Part shown: piece by piece, positions 23,548 through 36,160 of the stretch | How the letters are laid out: every line of letters starts with the position of its first letter | How positions within the stretch are numbered: position 1 is the stretch's first letter | NCBI GenBank assembly: GCA_006386115.1 | Contig: VFIW01000007.1 | Coordinates: 468,693-532,692, forward strand | DNA: 64,000 nucleotides | DNA from: Globisporangium splendens | Lineage: Eukaryota > Oomycota > Peronosporomycetes > Pythiales > Pythiaceae | Reading direction: 5' to 3' | Notes under the pieces: model-generated | Seen by the model: the letters and a program-made list of their open reading frames with translations, nothing else | What the model was told of the DNA's origin: nothing | Databases searched by the model: none | Program-made: the position numbers and the translations under genes

Positions 23548-26500
23548 ATGACGAAGAACAACTACGACGACGATGACGACGACCTCTTCAAGGCGCTGCA
23601 GAGCATGGAGCCGTGCGGCAACTGTGGCGCCGACGGTGCGAAAATCCCGTGCATGAGCGGCTGTGGCGAAGTGTTTTACTGCTCCCGAGTACGTTGAAAA
23701 GAAATGCGATTGTTGTGTGTGTGTATGTATGTGTGTTGATGAGTTGGGGATGACGCTAACGTGTGCGCTGTGTGGTTTGCTTGGGTTGAATGGGGAGTAG
23801 GAATGTAACATGCACCATGCGTCTGCGCATCGTCTGCGGTGCCGCAACCTGCGTTGTTCCAAGTTCAACGACTCGGAGTGTACGTGCTGTTAGTTTGCCA
23901 TTCTCGTTGACTCTGTTGCCAAGTGATTAACGATGGCTGTGGTTTTCTCCTTTGTATTTAAACAGCGGAATCGGATTCGGACGATTATGAGGAGTTTACG
24001 GACGACGATTCGGACGACGCCGAGTACGAGACGGACTCGGGCGAGGACGACGACGAGGAGGAAGAAGAGGAAGAGGAAGAAGTGAAGTCCAAGAAAAAAA
24101 GCGGCAAAGGCAAGGGCGGCAAGGGCAAAGGCAAGGGCAAGATGAAGCGCACGAACAGCAGCCGCAGCGAGGGCGAAGGCGGCTCGGGGCGCAAGATCAG
24201 CGTCGACGCGGAGGTCGAAAAGCGCATTGAAGAGAAAATCCTGCGGCGTCTCAAGAAGCAGGAAGAGAGTCGCATCGCGACGGCGATCGAGCAGCGCATG
24301 CGCGAAGAAAAAGCAAACTGGCGCGATGACGAGATGAACCGCATCATCATGGAGATGCGCGAGCGATTCCAGAGCGAGATGTCGAACCCTGCGTTCCTCG
24401 CTGCGCTCTCGAAGATGAATGGCGTCGATGGCGCGGCCATTGATGGCGTGATCGCGCAGCACCTTGCCGAGAGTGCGATGAGTGGGGCTGCAGCGAACCC
24501 GCAAGCGGAGGAAAAGATGCCTGCGATTGGCGCGGACGACGCCGCGATGCGCAACCGCAGTGCCTCAAAGGAATCGTCGTGGAACAATGCGTGCTTGGCG
24601 TTTGAAGCGCTCCGTGTGGTTGTCTGGAAGCACAGCTTTTTGCCGCGCATCAAGTTTGAGAAAAACGCGTCCGACGGCATTTACAACTCGATTTCGCAGT
24701 TGGACCCGGATGAAGCGTTCCGCCACATTGAACTTGGGGATCGCCTGACGTCGGTGAATGGCCGTGCGATCGACGAGGCGATCCAAACCGAAGAAGACTT
24801 GGACGATGTGTTTGCTGCGTTTGCGTCGCCATTGGTGCTCAAGTTTGACGCCAAGAACCCGGGCAGCGACAAGGTGCATGATTACACAGTCACGTGGTCA
24901 AATGGTCCGTTGGGCGTGACACTGAAAGACGACTGCGTGAACCAGAAGATCCCAATCGTGAACCGCTTGACCAAAAAGGCTGGCTCGGTCGCCATGAAGC
25001 AGAACATTATGATTGGCGATATCTTGGTGGCGATCAACAACATCGACACCATCCAGCTCGGGTGCTCGCTGTCGATGTCGATCCTGAAAAAAGTGCAACT
25101 GCCTGCGAAATTGCGTTTCCGCGGCGTTGGTGGTCCACCGCCAGGATCTGAAGACGCTCAGAACGATGACGAGGAAGTTGAAAAAGCAACTGCTGCTGTT
25201 GGCGGCATCGAGATTGACAAGAAGGAAGAAACGAATAGCGCGAGTTTGAGGATGTCGAGTCCAGCGGCGTACACGATCAACTGGGCTGAGGGTCCGCTCG
25301 GTCTGACGATCATCCCTGGTATCGATGAAGGCGATTTGCCGGTGATTAAGAAAGTCACGGGCACCGGTACTTCGAAGGGCATTGAGAAGGCGCAGGTCGG
25401 CGATTTGTTGGAGAGCATGAACGACATTTCGACGGCCTCGATGCATTTCGAAAAGGTCGTATCCTATTTGAAATCAGCGCCAAAGCCGGTGCTGCTCCAA
25501 TTCCGTTCTGCGGCAGCTGGAGAGCCGAAGACGGCGGCGGAAGTAACGGTGCAGCGCAGTGCACCAGCTCGAGTACCAAGCACGCCGTTGATCAGCCGCT
25601 CCAGCTTAGATAGTGTGGCGACCTCGAGCTCGTCTCGCGGAAATGGGTCCAACGATTTCTCAAAAACGATGCCTCTCCCATCACATGCACCAGCTCACAA
25701 CCAAGGTGATTCGTACAAGGTAGTTTGGGGTGACGGTCCACTTGGGTTGACGATCGATGCCATTCCAAACTCGTCGGGTGCGTACATCAAGCGCATTTCG
25801 TCGCAGGGTGCGGCCGCTAACCTGTCACAAGACTGCACGGGCGATGAGCTGACACACATCAACGACATGAACGTCTCGACGGTCGTGTTCCAAGATATTG
25901 TTGCACAACTGAAGAACGTGCCTCGCCCGGTAACGCTGTACTTCCGACGACGAGGTAGCAATGCCCGACCACAAAGTCGACTCTCGGAGTCACCTGTTCC
26001 TGGTCGAAAGCTCTCTGCTCGTGATGAACCTGGAGCAATTCATTATTACAACGTGGTCTGGCAAGAGGGTACACCTTTGGGCTTGTCGCTTCGCGGAGCC
26101 GATACCAGTTGTGAATACCCATACATTACTCGAGTCACTGGCTCTGGCAGTGCTGCTCATTTGCCAAATTCCGTTATCAACGATTGTTTGATCTCGGTCG
26201 ATGGACGAAGTGTGCACGTGCGGGACAAGTCGTTTGAAGAAGTGATGAACATGCTGAAGGTGATGCAGAAGCCGCTGACGCTCAAGTTCCAGTCGCGTGG
26301 TGGCACCAGCCACCTGCAACGACCAGGATCGTCGTCAAATCTTCAACACGCACCGCAAATGCAACAGCAAGCATATCAGCAACACGCACCACAGCAGTAC
26401 CAGCAGCAGCCACCTCCTCAGTACCAGCAGCAGCCACCACCTCAGTACCAGCAGCAGCCACCACCTCAGTACCAGCAGCAGCCACCACCACAACCTCACC

Positions 26501-26793
26501 AGCAGTCGCACACATGGCGTCAAAACCAGAACCCCCACCAACAGCGTCCTGGCGGTGGTGGTCCAGCGCAATTTTCACAGTCGTACAATGGCGCAGCGTC
26601 GGCGCCCCACCCTGATCTGGCAGCGTCCAAGACGAACAACCTTAGTAGAAGCTTTCTGGGCACCTCGGAACGCGCATTGGACTCGGCCGCAGGCAACGAA
26701 GAGAAGTTTAGCAACATCCACTCGCCGTTCTTGGTGCAGAACAAGCTGTCAACGGGTCGCCGTCAAAAGATGCTCAAGGGACTGAAGAAATAA
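23548..26793 (+). CDS. MYND zinc finger plus five PDZ-like domains scaffold protein
   Basis: Three exons, 23548-23688, 23801-23879 and 23966-26793, give 1015 residues. The MYND finger (about residues 23-62) is built across the first intron: CGNCGADGAKIPC, GCGEVFYCSR, then ECNMHHASAHRLRC. An acidic tract and a (GK)n stretch follow. Charged helices occupy about 120-280. Five PDZ-like units follow at about 287-368, 379-459, 508-587, 656-734 and 766-849. Each has a GPLGLT-type carboxylate loop, or a degenerate one in the first, and a GDxLxxxN segment. The C-terminal quarter is Gln/Pro-rich, with a four-fold QYQQQPPP repeat. MYND domains bind proline motifs and PDZ domains bind C-termini, so a cytosolic scaffold is likely. 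I know of no named family with this order. Confidence 0.85.
26395..26490 (+). repeat. 24-bp tandem repeat, four copies, encoding QYQQQPPP
   Basis: Four near-identical 24-bp units (cagtaccagcagcagccacc plus acct or tcct) lie in the C-terminal region of the MYND/PDZ gene. The repeat keeps frame and is a likely site of length polymorphism. Confidence 0.85.
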
Positions 26794-26947
26794 GTAGCAG
26801 CAAAGGAAAAGAAAAAGACTCGACGATTACGATTTTACGATGAACAGAGATATTCATACCCACCTACTCTCACACAGAAAGTCAAAATCAAGCGAGACTG
26901 TGAATGGCGTCGTTGTGATTGTTTAATGGAGGAAGCTTCTCGCCGCC

Positions 26948-28736
26948 CTAGGTACCTCTCCGCATGACGGCGTTCTCATGTGAACTGTTGCTCAAGTGCC
27001 TAAACTCTGTTGTATCCATATGCAAATGCATTTTCTCTGTGCTCCTAGAAAATTGACTGCCTTTGCAACTCGTTTTGTAGTCATTCCCCCATTGAGTTGG
27101 CATCGGAGTGGTTGGGAAGTACTGCAAGTCGAGCATCGAAGGCACGACGCTGCGAATGCATGAGTGGCAACTGAAACAAAGAAAAGCGTCACAAAGTCCA
27201 AGAACAAATTGAGTCACGACTCGTAGGAATTTAAGCAAAGAGGTAAAACGAACGTACCCATAGCGCTTCTTCAACTCTGTTTTCAGATCCAAAGCAAACT
27301 GCAAAGCATTCATTTTATTACGAGAGCCAGAAACAAAATCAGCTCAACACAAATGAGCGGCTTTGAAAATGTGCCCAAGTCCGTAGTGAGGTGTACCAGT
27401 TGGATGGTTTCTTCGTAGTTGGCAAGTTGCTGCGTCAGGAAATGATTATCCCCCTCCATTGCCAGCAAACTCTCCTGATCGTGATTACGCTGCTGCAGCA
27501 GCTCAGCATTCTGCTTCTTGAGAAACTCCACTTGCGTCAGCATCGCTGCCTAGAGTGAGAGATCGGTCAAAAGCTGGGAGAACAGAGTTCAACTTGACGA
27601 TTTTGCACAGTTTTCGCTCTCGATGTTCGTGCACTCATGTAAACAAAAATGACCAAACCAACAAATCTTTTCCGCTGCATATTGCTGCTCTCGAAGCTCG
27701 TACTGCTTGATCTTCGCCAAACAGTCCTTTGTAAACCTTGGTCAACACAAACACAAACACGAGCATGTGGAGAGTAATACCCAGCTTTCTGGACACGCTA
27801 CAACAACAACAAATGCACGTGCGTCGAGTGGATCGCATCCGTGAGCTCGGCTTCACATTTCACGAGTTGGCGCTCGTATCCGGCGCAAATCTGCTCCATT
27901 TGCTTGATGCGCGTTTGTCCAACAGCCACGAGTGCTTGGGATTCCACACAGCTGCTTGAACTGCTGGGACTATGCAGGCTACTTGAGCTGCTTGATAGCA
28001 TTGTATCATCACTGCGCGGCGCAGGACGAGCGCCATTGGCTTTGCGATCGCTACAATTTATCGGCACCGTCGCAACCTGCAGATCGTTGACAGTTCGCTC
28101 TTCGACGACGCGCTTGGCGTGCGCGACTGCGTCGTTGAGCGTCGCACCGAGCGTGAGTTGCTCCCCCTTCACACAAAATGTGGTCGCGGTCTCAATGAGC
28201 TCCAGAAAACATCGTTGAACGTCGACAAACTGCTTTTGGTACTTTTCGAGCTCGACCAACACTTTTTGCTGCACAGAATCGGTTTTCGCCTTTTCGCTTT
28301 GTAGTTTCCGCAATTGCTCGTCGCTCGAGTGCACGTACGAGTTCATGGCCAGCAAATGCTCGAGCACTTGGGATTTCTTAAGCAAGCGGAAGTACGTCTC
28401 CATGCTCATGGGTGCTTGTTGCGGGGATAATGGCGCTTCTGAAGAAGGAAAGTCACCATTCTTGGGAGTTCGTGGAGACTTTACCCTCGGACTCATCATA
28501 GAAGCAGTTGCAGTGCTCCGTGGGGAAGACGAGATGGACGTTGCCATTGGCGACAGGCACTGTTGAGTGGCGCACGACTTCCGGATGCCTCGCGACGCAA
28601 GGCTAGAAAATGAAGCTGGACTAGGCAATGACGGTGGAGGGTCGAGATCTGGAATCCGACTATTGTGTGTAGGTGGCGCCATAGCAGCCACGGTGGATAT
28701 GGATAACTCCGCGTACTTTGGCCGTGCGTTCACCAT
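26948..28736 (-). CDS. coiled-coil protein, unrecognised
   Basis: Read right to left: exon 1 28736 (first ATG, STSMVNARPKYAEL) to 27819, then about 27726-27664, about 27539-27397, 27298-27258 and 27170-26948. The last two introns (98 and 87 bp) are clear and join YEETIQL to FALDLKTELKKRYG to CHSCIRSVVPSML. The second and third exon edges are less certain. The N-terminus is Ser/Pro-rich and the centre has coiled-coil segments (QLRKLQSEKAKTDSVQQ, FLKKQNAELLQQRNHDQ). The end contains two Cys-x-x-Cys-like residues, then a low-complexity tail. No domain is recognised. The in-frame stretch upstream of 28736 lacks an ATG. Confidence 0.6.
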
Positions 28737-28936
28737 GCTGGTGCTTGGAGTTCTGTGCTGAGTCTCGAGGGAATCGCCTCGGACAGATCCCAAAGCAGTG
28801 GTGAGTTTCTAAGAATCTGTCTGTCACTCATTCGCTCGCATAAAGACTGCTAGTGCAAAGATAGACGCAATCCCATTTTGAAAAACATACATCTTGTCAC
28901 CTCAGTGTTTACCTACATGATCAGCAGCAATCTCAT

Positions 28937-29298
28937 CTAATGCAAAGGAAGCAGAGCATCAATCTCTTCCTCTGGCACAAGCGCCTTGCGCAATTCAAGT
29001 CGCGCCAGGGTGGTCTCCTTTGCGACTTGGACTCGTCGTTGCTGGATCTCCAGCTGCATCCTCTCCATTTCCAAACCAGCTCGCCACTCCTCCAAAGCAA
29101 ACCGTTTTTCTTCAAGCAGCAGCCGACGCTGCTCGACGCTGGCGGTAGAGTCGTGTATGTCTCACTCTCGAGCGCATTCGCCTTTCGCTTGTTGGCACAC
29201 AGCGCAGGTTGAGCGAACGTTTCCGTGGTGTCACCCGCAGATGACTCATACTCGTCCACAGTATCGTCGTCAGAGATGGGACTTCTGGGGTCATACAT
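28937..29298 (-). CDS. small coiled-coil protein, unrecognised
   Basis: A short gene in the 3' shadow of the photolyase. Exon 1 (29298-29235) begins MYDPRSPISDDDTVDEYESS. A 73-bp intron (gtgaca...agtgag) leads to exon 2 (29160-28937), a single long charged helix (LLLEEKRFALEEWRAGL, QLEIQQRRVQVAKETTLA) ending DALLPLH. The product is 95 residues. A cactttttttgcag acceptor-like site sits just before the ATG, so there may be an upstream exon or a spliced 5' UTR. Function is unknown. Confidence 0.45.
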
Positions 29299-29389
29299 GT
29301 CACCTTCACGCTCTTCAGTAGCTGCAAAAAAGTGTCATCGACTCGCAATTGAAACAACAAAATGGCAGCAATGCAGTGACTGACACCGT

Positions 29390-31247
29390 TCACTTGGCTT
29401 TCTTCTCCTTGCTGTAGAAGCTGTCGATAGTCTTCCGCTTCTTCGTCGTCGCCGGTGGCTTCGCCTCAGCGTCCTCGCTAACGTCCTCTTTGTTGCTGCT
29501 GCTGGCAGCCACTTCCGATAGAAGACTAGACGCTTGCACGAGCGTCTTCACCTTGCGCAAATAGGCGTCCATGCGGAACTTGCGCTTCAGGCCGCTTTCG
29601 TTCATATACCGCACTTTACCGAAAATCGGCCGCTCCTTCCATCCTTGGTCGTGTTTCCTAAACGCAAAAATGCCATCAAATGAGTGACACACACCTAAAT
29701 AGTTGATGCAGAAACAACAGCCAAACATACCCAAAGGTCCATGCAATGCCCGTGTACGAGTTCGGATCTGGCGCGTCTAATGAGTACTTGTTGTTGAGCC
29801 AGAGCGCAATGCGGAAGCCTTCTTCCGGAGACTCCGTCCACTCCAAGATCTTTTTGCCCCAGTACATGCGCATGTAGCCGTGCATCTTCCCGGTCGTCAC
29901 CACTTCCATCTGAGCAGCGTTCCAGTACATATCGTACGTTTTACCAGCTTCCAGTTCCTGCAGCGTGTACAAATGTTCGCGCTTGTCCTTGGCGTGAAGC
30001 TGCAACGTAATCGTCGCATACTCGGGCAAGCACGCGAACGAGTCGTAGTGTTTGTTGTACACGACCATATTCACGGAGAGTTCGCGTCGCACGATCATTT
30101 CCTCCAAAAAGGACTCTTTGCCGGCTTTGGACTTTGCATTCGTCAGCTTCTTCGCCGCAACGGCGATGCGAACGGGACAAATGTGTCCATAATGGAGATA
30201 GAGACTCAAATTGCTGCCGCCGTCGCTACTGGGTTCGTTACGATCGTCTGCGTATCGCGTCAGCTTCTTCTCCAGGAAATCCTTCGCAAGGTCCACGGCA
30301 ACGTCTTCGCCACCGATAAACGTGGAAACACCGCGCACGCTTCGATCGACATCCAGTAGCGCCAGTGATGCCTTCATATCGGATATGTCCAAGGGTGTCA
30401 ACGTAACATGCTGCTCCTCGTCGTTTTCGAGATCATTTTTCTCCAGGTACTGTAACTTGGACAGCAGAGAGAATCCGGTCGTGCGTGCAGCGACGCTGAC
30501 CTCCTGATGATCCAGAGGCACTACGAAACGAGCCAACTGGCTCGTGATCTTTGGGCGGATCGTGCGTGCGGCGTACTCTTCTTTCTTGCTCACGGTCTCG
30601 CACGGGACGACGACATCACCTTCGACCTGAACCAGTCCCCACTCGCGTTCATTGGATTGCGCATGCGTCACGCATTCTTCCAAAGCCTCGCGCCATGGAC
30701 GCAGATACGAACGGTCCGTAATCACAAGTACTGCATCTCGAGCGCACCGGTCCAGCAAGTCGCATCGTGTAGGCTCTGCCTTTGCGCTCTTCTTCGTCGC
30801 CGCAGTCGTTGGAATTGCATGGGAATGGTGGAACACTTCAAAGCTCAAGCCACGCTTGTGCAACTTTTGCTGCACGGCGTGTAGCCCTTCGAGCCCAAAT
30901 TTCGCATGGCGCTCGGTCGCAAGCCCAAACGCATTCGGGTCTTTGTTGCGGGACGCCTTGGGCACGACCGAGAGGTCCGACAGGAAGTACACGACGTGCA
31001 GCGGCAGCGCGAGCGCGTTTGCGGCTGCGATCGCGTATTCCAACGAGTAGTTGTACTTGCTGCGCACGGACGTTTGCATCCAGTACAAGAGATGCTGTTT
31101 CTGTTGTCGCTGCGCAGCTTCGGGTGGCGGAGACGCTGCCCGCTTGCTGGTGGAGATCGCGGAACCTTCGTAGAGCCACTGCACGCGCTCGATGTGGAAG
31201 CCATTCGGCAGCTTGAACGCGTTGTTGCTCTCGAGCAGACGCCGCAT
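29390..31247 (-). CDS. class II CPD photolyase
   Basis: FAD-dependent enzyme that uses light to split cyclobutane pyrimidine dimers. Exon 1 is 31247-29731 and exon 2 is 29657-29390, with a 73-bp intron (gtatgt, acceptor tttag); 594 residues. Start chosen at [11 protein letters not shown], since the frame upstream begins with GTG. Class II hallmarks are clear: [20 protein letters not shown] near residue 57, then [34 protein letters not shown], and [14 protein letters not shown] joined by the splice to [18 protein letters not shown], the conserved FAD/DNA-binding core. After the core is a roughly 60-residue Lys/Ser-rich tail ending [16 protein letters not shown]. This resembles a degenerate PCNA-interacting box plus a nuclear signal. 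The family is certain; use of the tail is inferred. Confidence 0.95.
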
Positions 31248-31844
31248 CGTGGTCACAATGGTCCTCTGCTGTTCTTTTGCGTGTGTGGCGCGACAATAAT
31301 GGCGGCGTGACCCTCACGCAGAGAGCGCATTTTCGACCATCTTCTGGGGAATCCCAAAGAACACGAACGTCGTTTTGGTCTATTTCTGTGTGCGACACTC
31401 ACCTGGTTTTGACAAGCATTGCCCCCGAAAATGACAATCAAAACCCAATCTGGAGAAGATGGCTACAGATCAGTGACAAGCGCTTCAACCTTGACAAAGA
31501 AAACGATAACGAGACAATTCGCGCAATGCGAAAATAAAGTCACAGAGAAAGTTTATATAAGTAGAAAAAGCAAACCTCTTGGAGGACAGAACCTTTCGTG
31601 CAAAGATGAGAACCTGAACCTGGGCCAGGAAAGCAATTGTCGACGATCATCTGCATCACTTCGCAGTGTGTAAGCACTGCAGATACCAAGACGTTGCCTC
31701 GAGGACGTGGGAGTTGCTTCCAGTTCCAGCTCACGGTAAACGTAAGCATGCGCACTTTGCCGGTACTGCTCGTTCTTCGTCGTCCGGCCTCGTGCAATTG
31801 CAGATGCGCTTACTTCAAAGCATCTCGACGAAGACCAACCTCGC
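31248..31844. other. intergenic, photolyase to RING-CH ligase
   Basis: About 600 bp between the photolyase start and the 3' end of the RING-CH gene, both on the minus strand. It should contain the photolyase promoter. No convincing coding sequence was seen. Confidence 0.45.
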
Positions 31845-34800
31845 TTATCGTGCCATATCTTGAAGCTGTCGACCAATCAAATAGCGCTCGTTTCGGATCG
31901 TTTCACAAAGATTCGACATCCAACGCGTCACATACGCATGCGAGTGCACCAAGCCGAAGACGGTTCCAATACTCAGGCAAGATAATGCGAATGAGCTCTT
32001 GCCTAAACTTGACGTTTCCGAAGAAACCAGTGCCAAGATAATCGCGGATACAAGGGTTGATGCAACAATCATCAACACCAGGAAGGTGATGACCGGTTTC
32101 AGCACTTTGGCAAGGAAAAACTCTGCATCGAAGCACCGATCTTGAATATTGTCTCCACGCATTCGGACATTATCGTCCTCATGAACACCGACGTTAAATA
32201 CCACCTGCCGATATGATTTCCGCAAGCAAGAAAAGAAATCCTCCGCGCCGGCATCATTTGCAAGTGAAAGCTGCTGGTGATCATCGAATTCTCTCTCAAC
32301 ACCATCGTCAATATCTTCATCGTCATTGTCCATTTGGTCAACAAAGGCATCGTCTTGCTCTTCCTCATTGCCACCACGTCTTCTGTTTCGTCGCCGTCTG
32401 TTGTTCGCTTTCGTACGGAAGCAGCATACCAGCCAGGCGAACAAATTGAACGACAGGTAACCCATCCAAAAGATCTCCATCCACGTACTCTCCGCCATCG
32501 GAAAGCTAGCGGACATGATGTAGCCGACAAGGAAAGGGCAAACAAACGCCCATCCCACAACACTGGTGACAGCATTGACTGGAGACAGGTTCTTTACGCA
32601 ATATCCTCGTTCAAGGAGGGACGGTTCAACGTGATCTTCAGGCATCATCAATGTCGTCAGTGCGCTGATTCCATTTGCGATGTACCAAACAATCTGCACC
32701 CCAGCTGCCATCACAAGCGGATCGTGAGAGATCCCCGTCAATCGCTCGAAAGGGTCCATGCACACTCTTCCTACGAGGAGAGTGCCAAATACAAAGGCTC
32801 CAATGACAGTGACGCAAACCAGCCAGCAGAACACCAACAAGCCGGCAAGACGAGCGTGCACATGAGGTGGAGTACTTCGCGGAAGCAAATCATACTCCAT
32901 CGGCTGCGGATCTTCCAACCCTTCTTCTGGCCATGGCAAATAGCGATGACCCTCAATTCGAAGCTGTGCAGGTGGCATTTGTGCTCGCGGGTGGAAATGA
33001 AGAGGAGGAGGCGGAAGAACATGAATAGCTGGCTTGCGCTCACTGCTGCGAGATCTCGCATTCAAGTCCACCCGTGGAAGAAGATACTCGGATAATCCAA
33101 GATACTTGCACGCGAACGCAATACCAACATGCTGGAACTTGCCGATTTCGTTCTTCGCATGCTCAAGAACCCCCAACACAACAAGATGGACAGCAAGCAA
33201 CTCCAGCGGGACTTGAATCTCGGCACTGTAATGCTGGAATCGCAAACTGAGCGGGAAAAACGACGGCACCAAGACCGAAGCAATACGAACTGGTACGTGA
33301 ATCAACACAACCAGGAGCGCGGCATAAATCGCCAACGATAGAATCATCCGGCGAGCATGCTTGACACACTTTTCACTCAACAGCGTCCGCAGCAAGTCTG
33401 GATGGTCTTCTTGGGGCCGAATAACTTTCGCTAAGATGTCCGGGTGGACAACTTCACGGAGCTGGAGAACCGACACGGTCACAAAGAGCATGAAAGTAAT
33501 CCCAAGAACCCAGTGCACCATCAATGATCCGATCATGTTCTGCATGCAAAATGCGATTCTCTCTTGAGCCGTCACCTTGAACAAATGAAGCGTGGCAAAG
33601 TCGATTCCGACCCCGAGAATGATAGGCAGAATCACCATCTTCAACAGCAGCAAAGTCGTCACTTTAACGATCGCAGTCAAACAACGGAGCGCCCACAGCA
33701 ATCCTCCCATCAGCGGACGGTGGATATACGATGAAGCAGTCGTCACCATAAATCTCCACAAAATAATCGTGAAGCAAATTGAGAAGTATCCAGCCAAGCA
33801 CGTGCACAAGTCGACCAACTGCAAGCAATCGCCATTTTTCTTCGCTTCTTCAATAGCCTGTTGCAGCATCTTGATGACAAACACTCCAAGACGCATGCTT
33901 TCGCTTGATTCAACAACAAAAGCGCCAGCAAATGGGAGCGCGTCAAACGGAATAGCAGTAAGAATCTTGCCGCCAGCTGAAAGCAGAGTACTTCCCAGAG
34001 TGTACGGAATGAAAGCGAACAGTCCAAGGTAGGCACCATTGAACGCTAGCAACCACGATACATTTCGGAAAAGTACAACCACGTCCCCACGCAACCCCAG
34101 CAGTTCATCAACAGCAATGTTAATCTCCATGTGCTCAAAGTCGTCGTCCCATTCGTTGTTCGCTGGTGGGGCTCGGTTTCTTTGATTTCTTGGTGGACCC
34201 GCAGGAGCTTCTGGCGCAGGTCGGTTCACATTATTGTTGTTTTGGGCATCAGCAGGTGCGATCAACAAATCTTGACGTCGACGCTGGCGAAGCTCATTGC
34301 CGCGAGGAGGGAAACCGTCAGCGTCTCTATCAGCATTCTCCATTCCAACCTCTCGTGGGTGTTGAATAAACGCATCTCGAAATGGGTTATCTTGGCGAGC
34401 ATTGTCGCCCCATTCCTCGTCATCCGATGAGTCGTCCGAATCAGCTGCCACCAGATTGCCTAAACGACGAGGACCATTCATTTGCGCAAAAGGCATTTCC
34501 AACTGCGGGTCTTGGTCATGGTGTCTGTGGGCACCTTCGTCATTTCCAGCTTGGTCGGCATTATTTCTGCGGAACGGTTGCTGCACATGGAATTCTTCTT
34601 CGGCTGCTTCATCAATGTGGTCCAGGTTAAAGCGAAGGAAATCAGCAAACGACATCAGCGCCAAGAAAGAGAACACGATGCACACGATCAAGATAATCCC
34701 CGAAAAGATATCCGACGTCGCATGGACCGGATCAAAACGCTCTGAAAAGTTCACATTCACCATCGCGGATGCTCGCAGCAACCACATCCGATACAACCAG

Positions 34801-35431
34801 CTTGTGCACCATGGCGCGACGCCAAGCCACAAAACGATAACGAGGAACGCACGAACTGCAAACGGAAGCCACTTGAAGCACACGATGCGCAACACAGTCG
34901 TGAACAGCTCTGACCACGGCAATACGTCAGGTGCATCCGCGTCGTACAGTGGCTTGAATTCAAATTTGTAGCTGCACAGCTCGCAGTACGCCTTTCCAGA
35001 ATGCTCCAACCACTGCTCTAAGCAATCCGCATGCGTGAATCGAATACTCCCACTGCATTTGCACGGAGCAAACAGACGCCGATCTGGTTCCTGCAATGCA
35101 CAATCATCATCCATCACATATCGATTCCCATTAGAATACTTTTTCACTCACCCAAACCATAAATCATTTCCCTACAAATCCATATCCATTGAAACAAAAA
35201 AGCAGCGCTTTTTCTTCCAAGAGCACAACATAATCAAGCATAAATAGCACGTACTGCTTCGCCACGACACACACGGCACTCTGCTTCCTCGTCGTCCTCG
35301 TCATCCACATTCTGGTCACGAGTGTTCTCTGTGCTTTGGTCACTTCCACCGTTGTGTCCACTGCCGAGTTGCACATGCGGCACTTCGGCAACTCCGACCT
35401 CGTCGATCACGCCCACCTCAGCGGCCTCCAT
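31845..35431 (-). CDS. RING-CH multi-pass membrane E3 ubiquitin ligase, Doa10/MARCH6 type
   Basis: Expected in the ER/nuclear-envelope membrane, where Doa10/MARCH6 ubiquitinates degron-bearing and misfolded proteins. Exon 1 is 35431-35255 and exon 2 is 35090-31845, joined by a 164-bp intron (gtacgt...ttgcag); 1140 residues. Splicing builds the C4HC3 RING-CH near the N-terminus: Cys52/55, Cys69/71, His79, Cys82, Cys95/98, including PCKCSGSIRFTHADCLEQWL and YCELC. Many hydrophobic helices follow (VRAFLVIVLWLGVAPW, IILIVCIVFSFLALMSFA), with an acidic Asn/Asp-rich loop at about residues 240-380. More helices follow to the end. Size and membrane count suit Doa10 rather than short MARCH proteins. 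The last helix pair ends close to the DMAR C-terminus. Confidence 0.88.
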
Positions 35432-35986
35432 CGTCTCTTATTCCTCAGCTCAACTCAACTCCACACGCACGCTTTGCTAGACAATCGGAAAATGCGGGCT
35501 CGAGTTTCCAGAGACAATGAAGGGCTTGCAAGAGTGATGGTCGACCTCCAAAAGGATGCAGGGTGCGCGCTCTTTCTCCTTCTGTCCGCTCGCTTCTTTG
35601 CTCGCGCTCCACTCACCAGCGGATTTGCTCTGCTGTAGCCGTTGACGCTGCTACTGCCAAGTACCTAATGAAGAGAGTAAGCGGACGCGAATGGCTGGCG
35701 CTCTGGTGCTTTACGCCCCAGCGATGATGGCGGAAGATGGCGACAAGCGACTCGGCTTTCGCTTTCTGTCGCACACAAAATGTAGGGGGAGGAGCGAGAG
35801 GGCTCGTCCTGTGTTCCTTTTCCGCGGCGTACCTTCGTGCAACCTTGCTGGCTTTTGTGCATACCAGCTTTTATCCGGACAATGATGACATCATCATACG
35901 CCGACTGCTGTTGTTTAGCAACATCTGGGAGTTCATGATCATCCGGATGGTAGTATATTGCATGCTTTGTGTGTGTGTTCTCATTA
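35432..35986. other. intergenic up to transposon left end
   Basis: About 550 bp from the RING-CH ligase start to the left terminal repeat of the transposon. It should carry the ligase promoter. Nothing else was recognised. Confidence 0.45.
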
Positions 35987-36011
35987 AACCCTGTCTCAGT
36001 TAATAAGTCAC
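35987..36011 (+). repeat. transposon left terminal inverted repeat
   Basis: Begins AACCCTGTCTCAGTTAATAA directly after a TA dinucleotide. 23 of 25 positions match the reverse complement of the right end. Confidence 0.92.
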
Positions 36012-36160
36012 CTAATTTTTAGCAAGAAAGCTTCCGAAAAGTGCGTGAATTAGACGTATCAAATCAGAATTAGATAAGCGCTTGTTTTCCTGATACAACG
36101 AGGCAAGAATCAGCAAATTTGACCTCCTGGTTGTAAAGTTATGGCTGCTGGCGCAAACTA

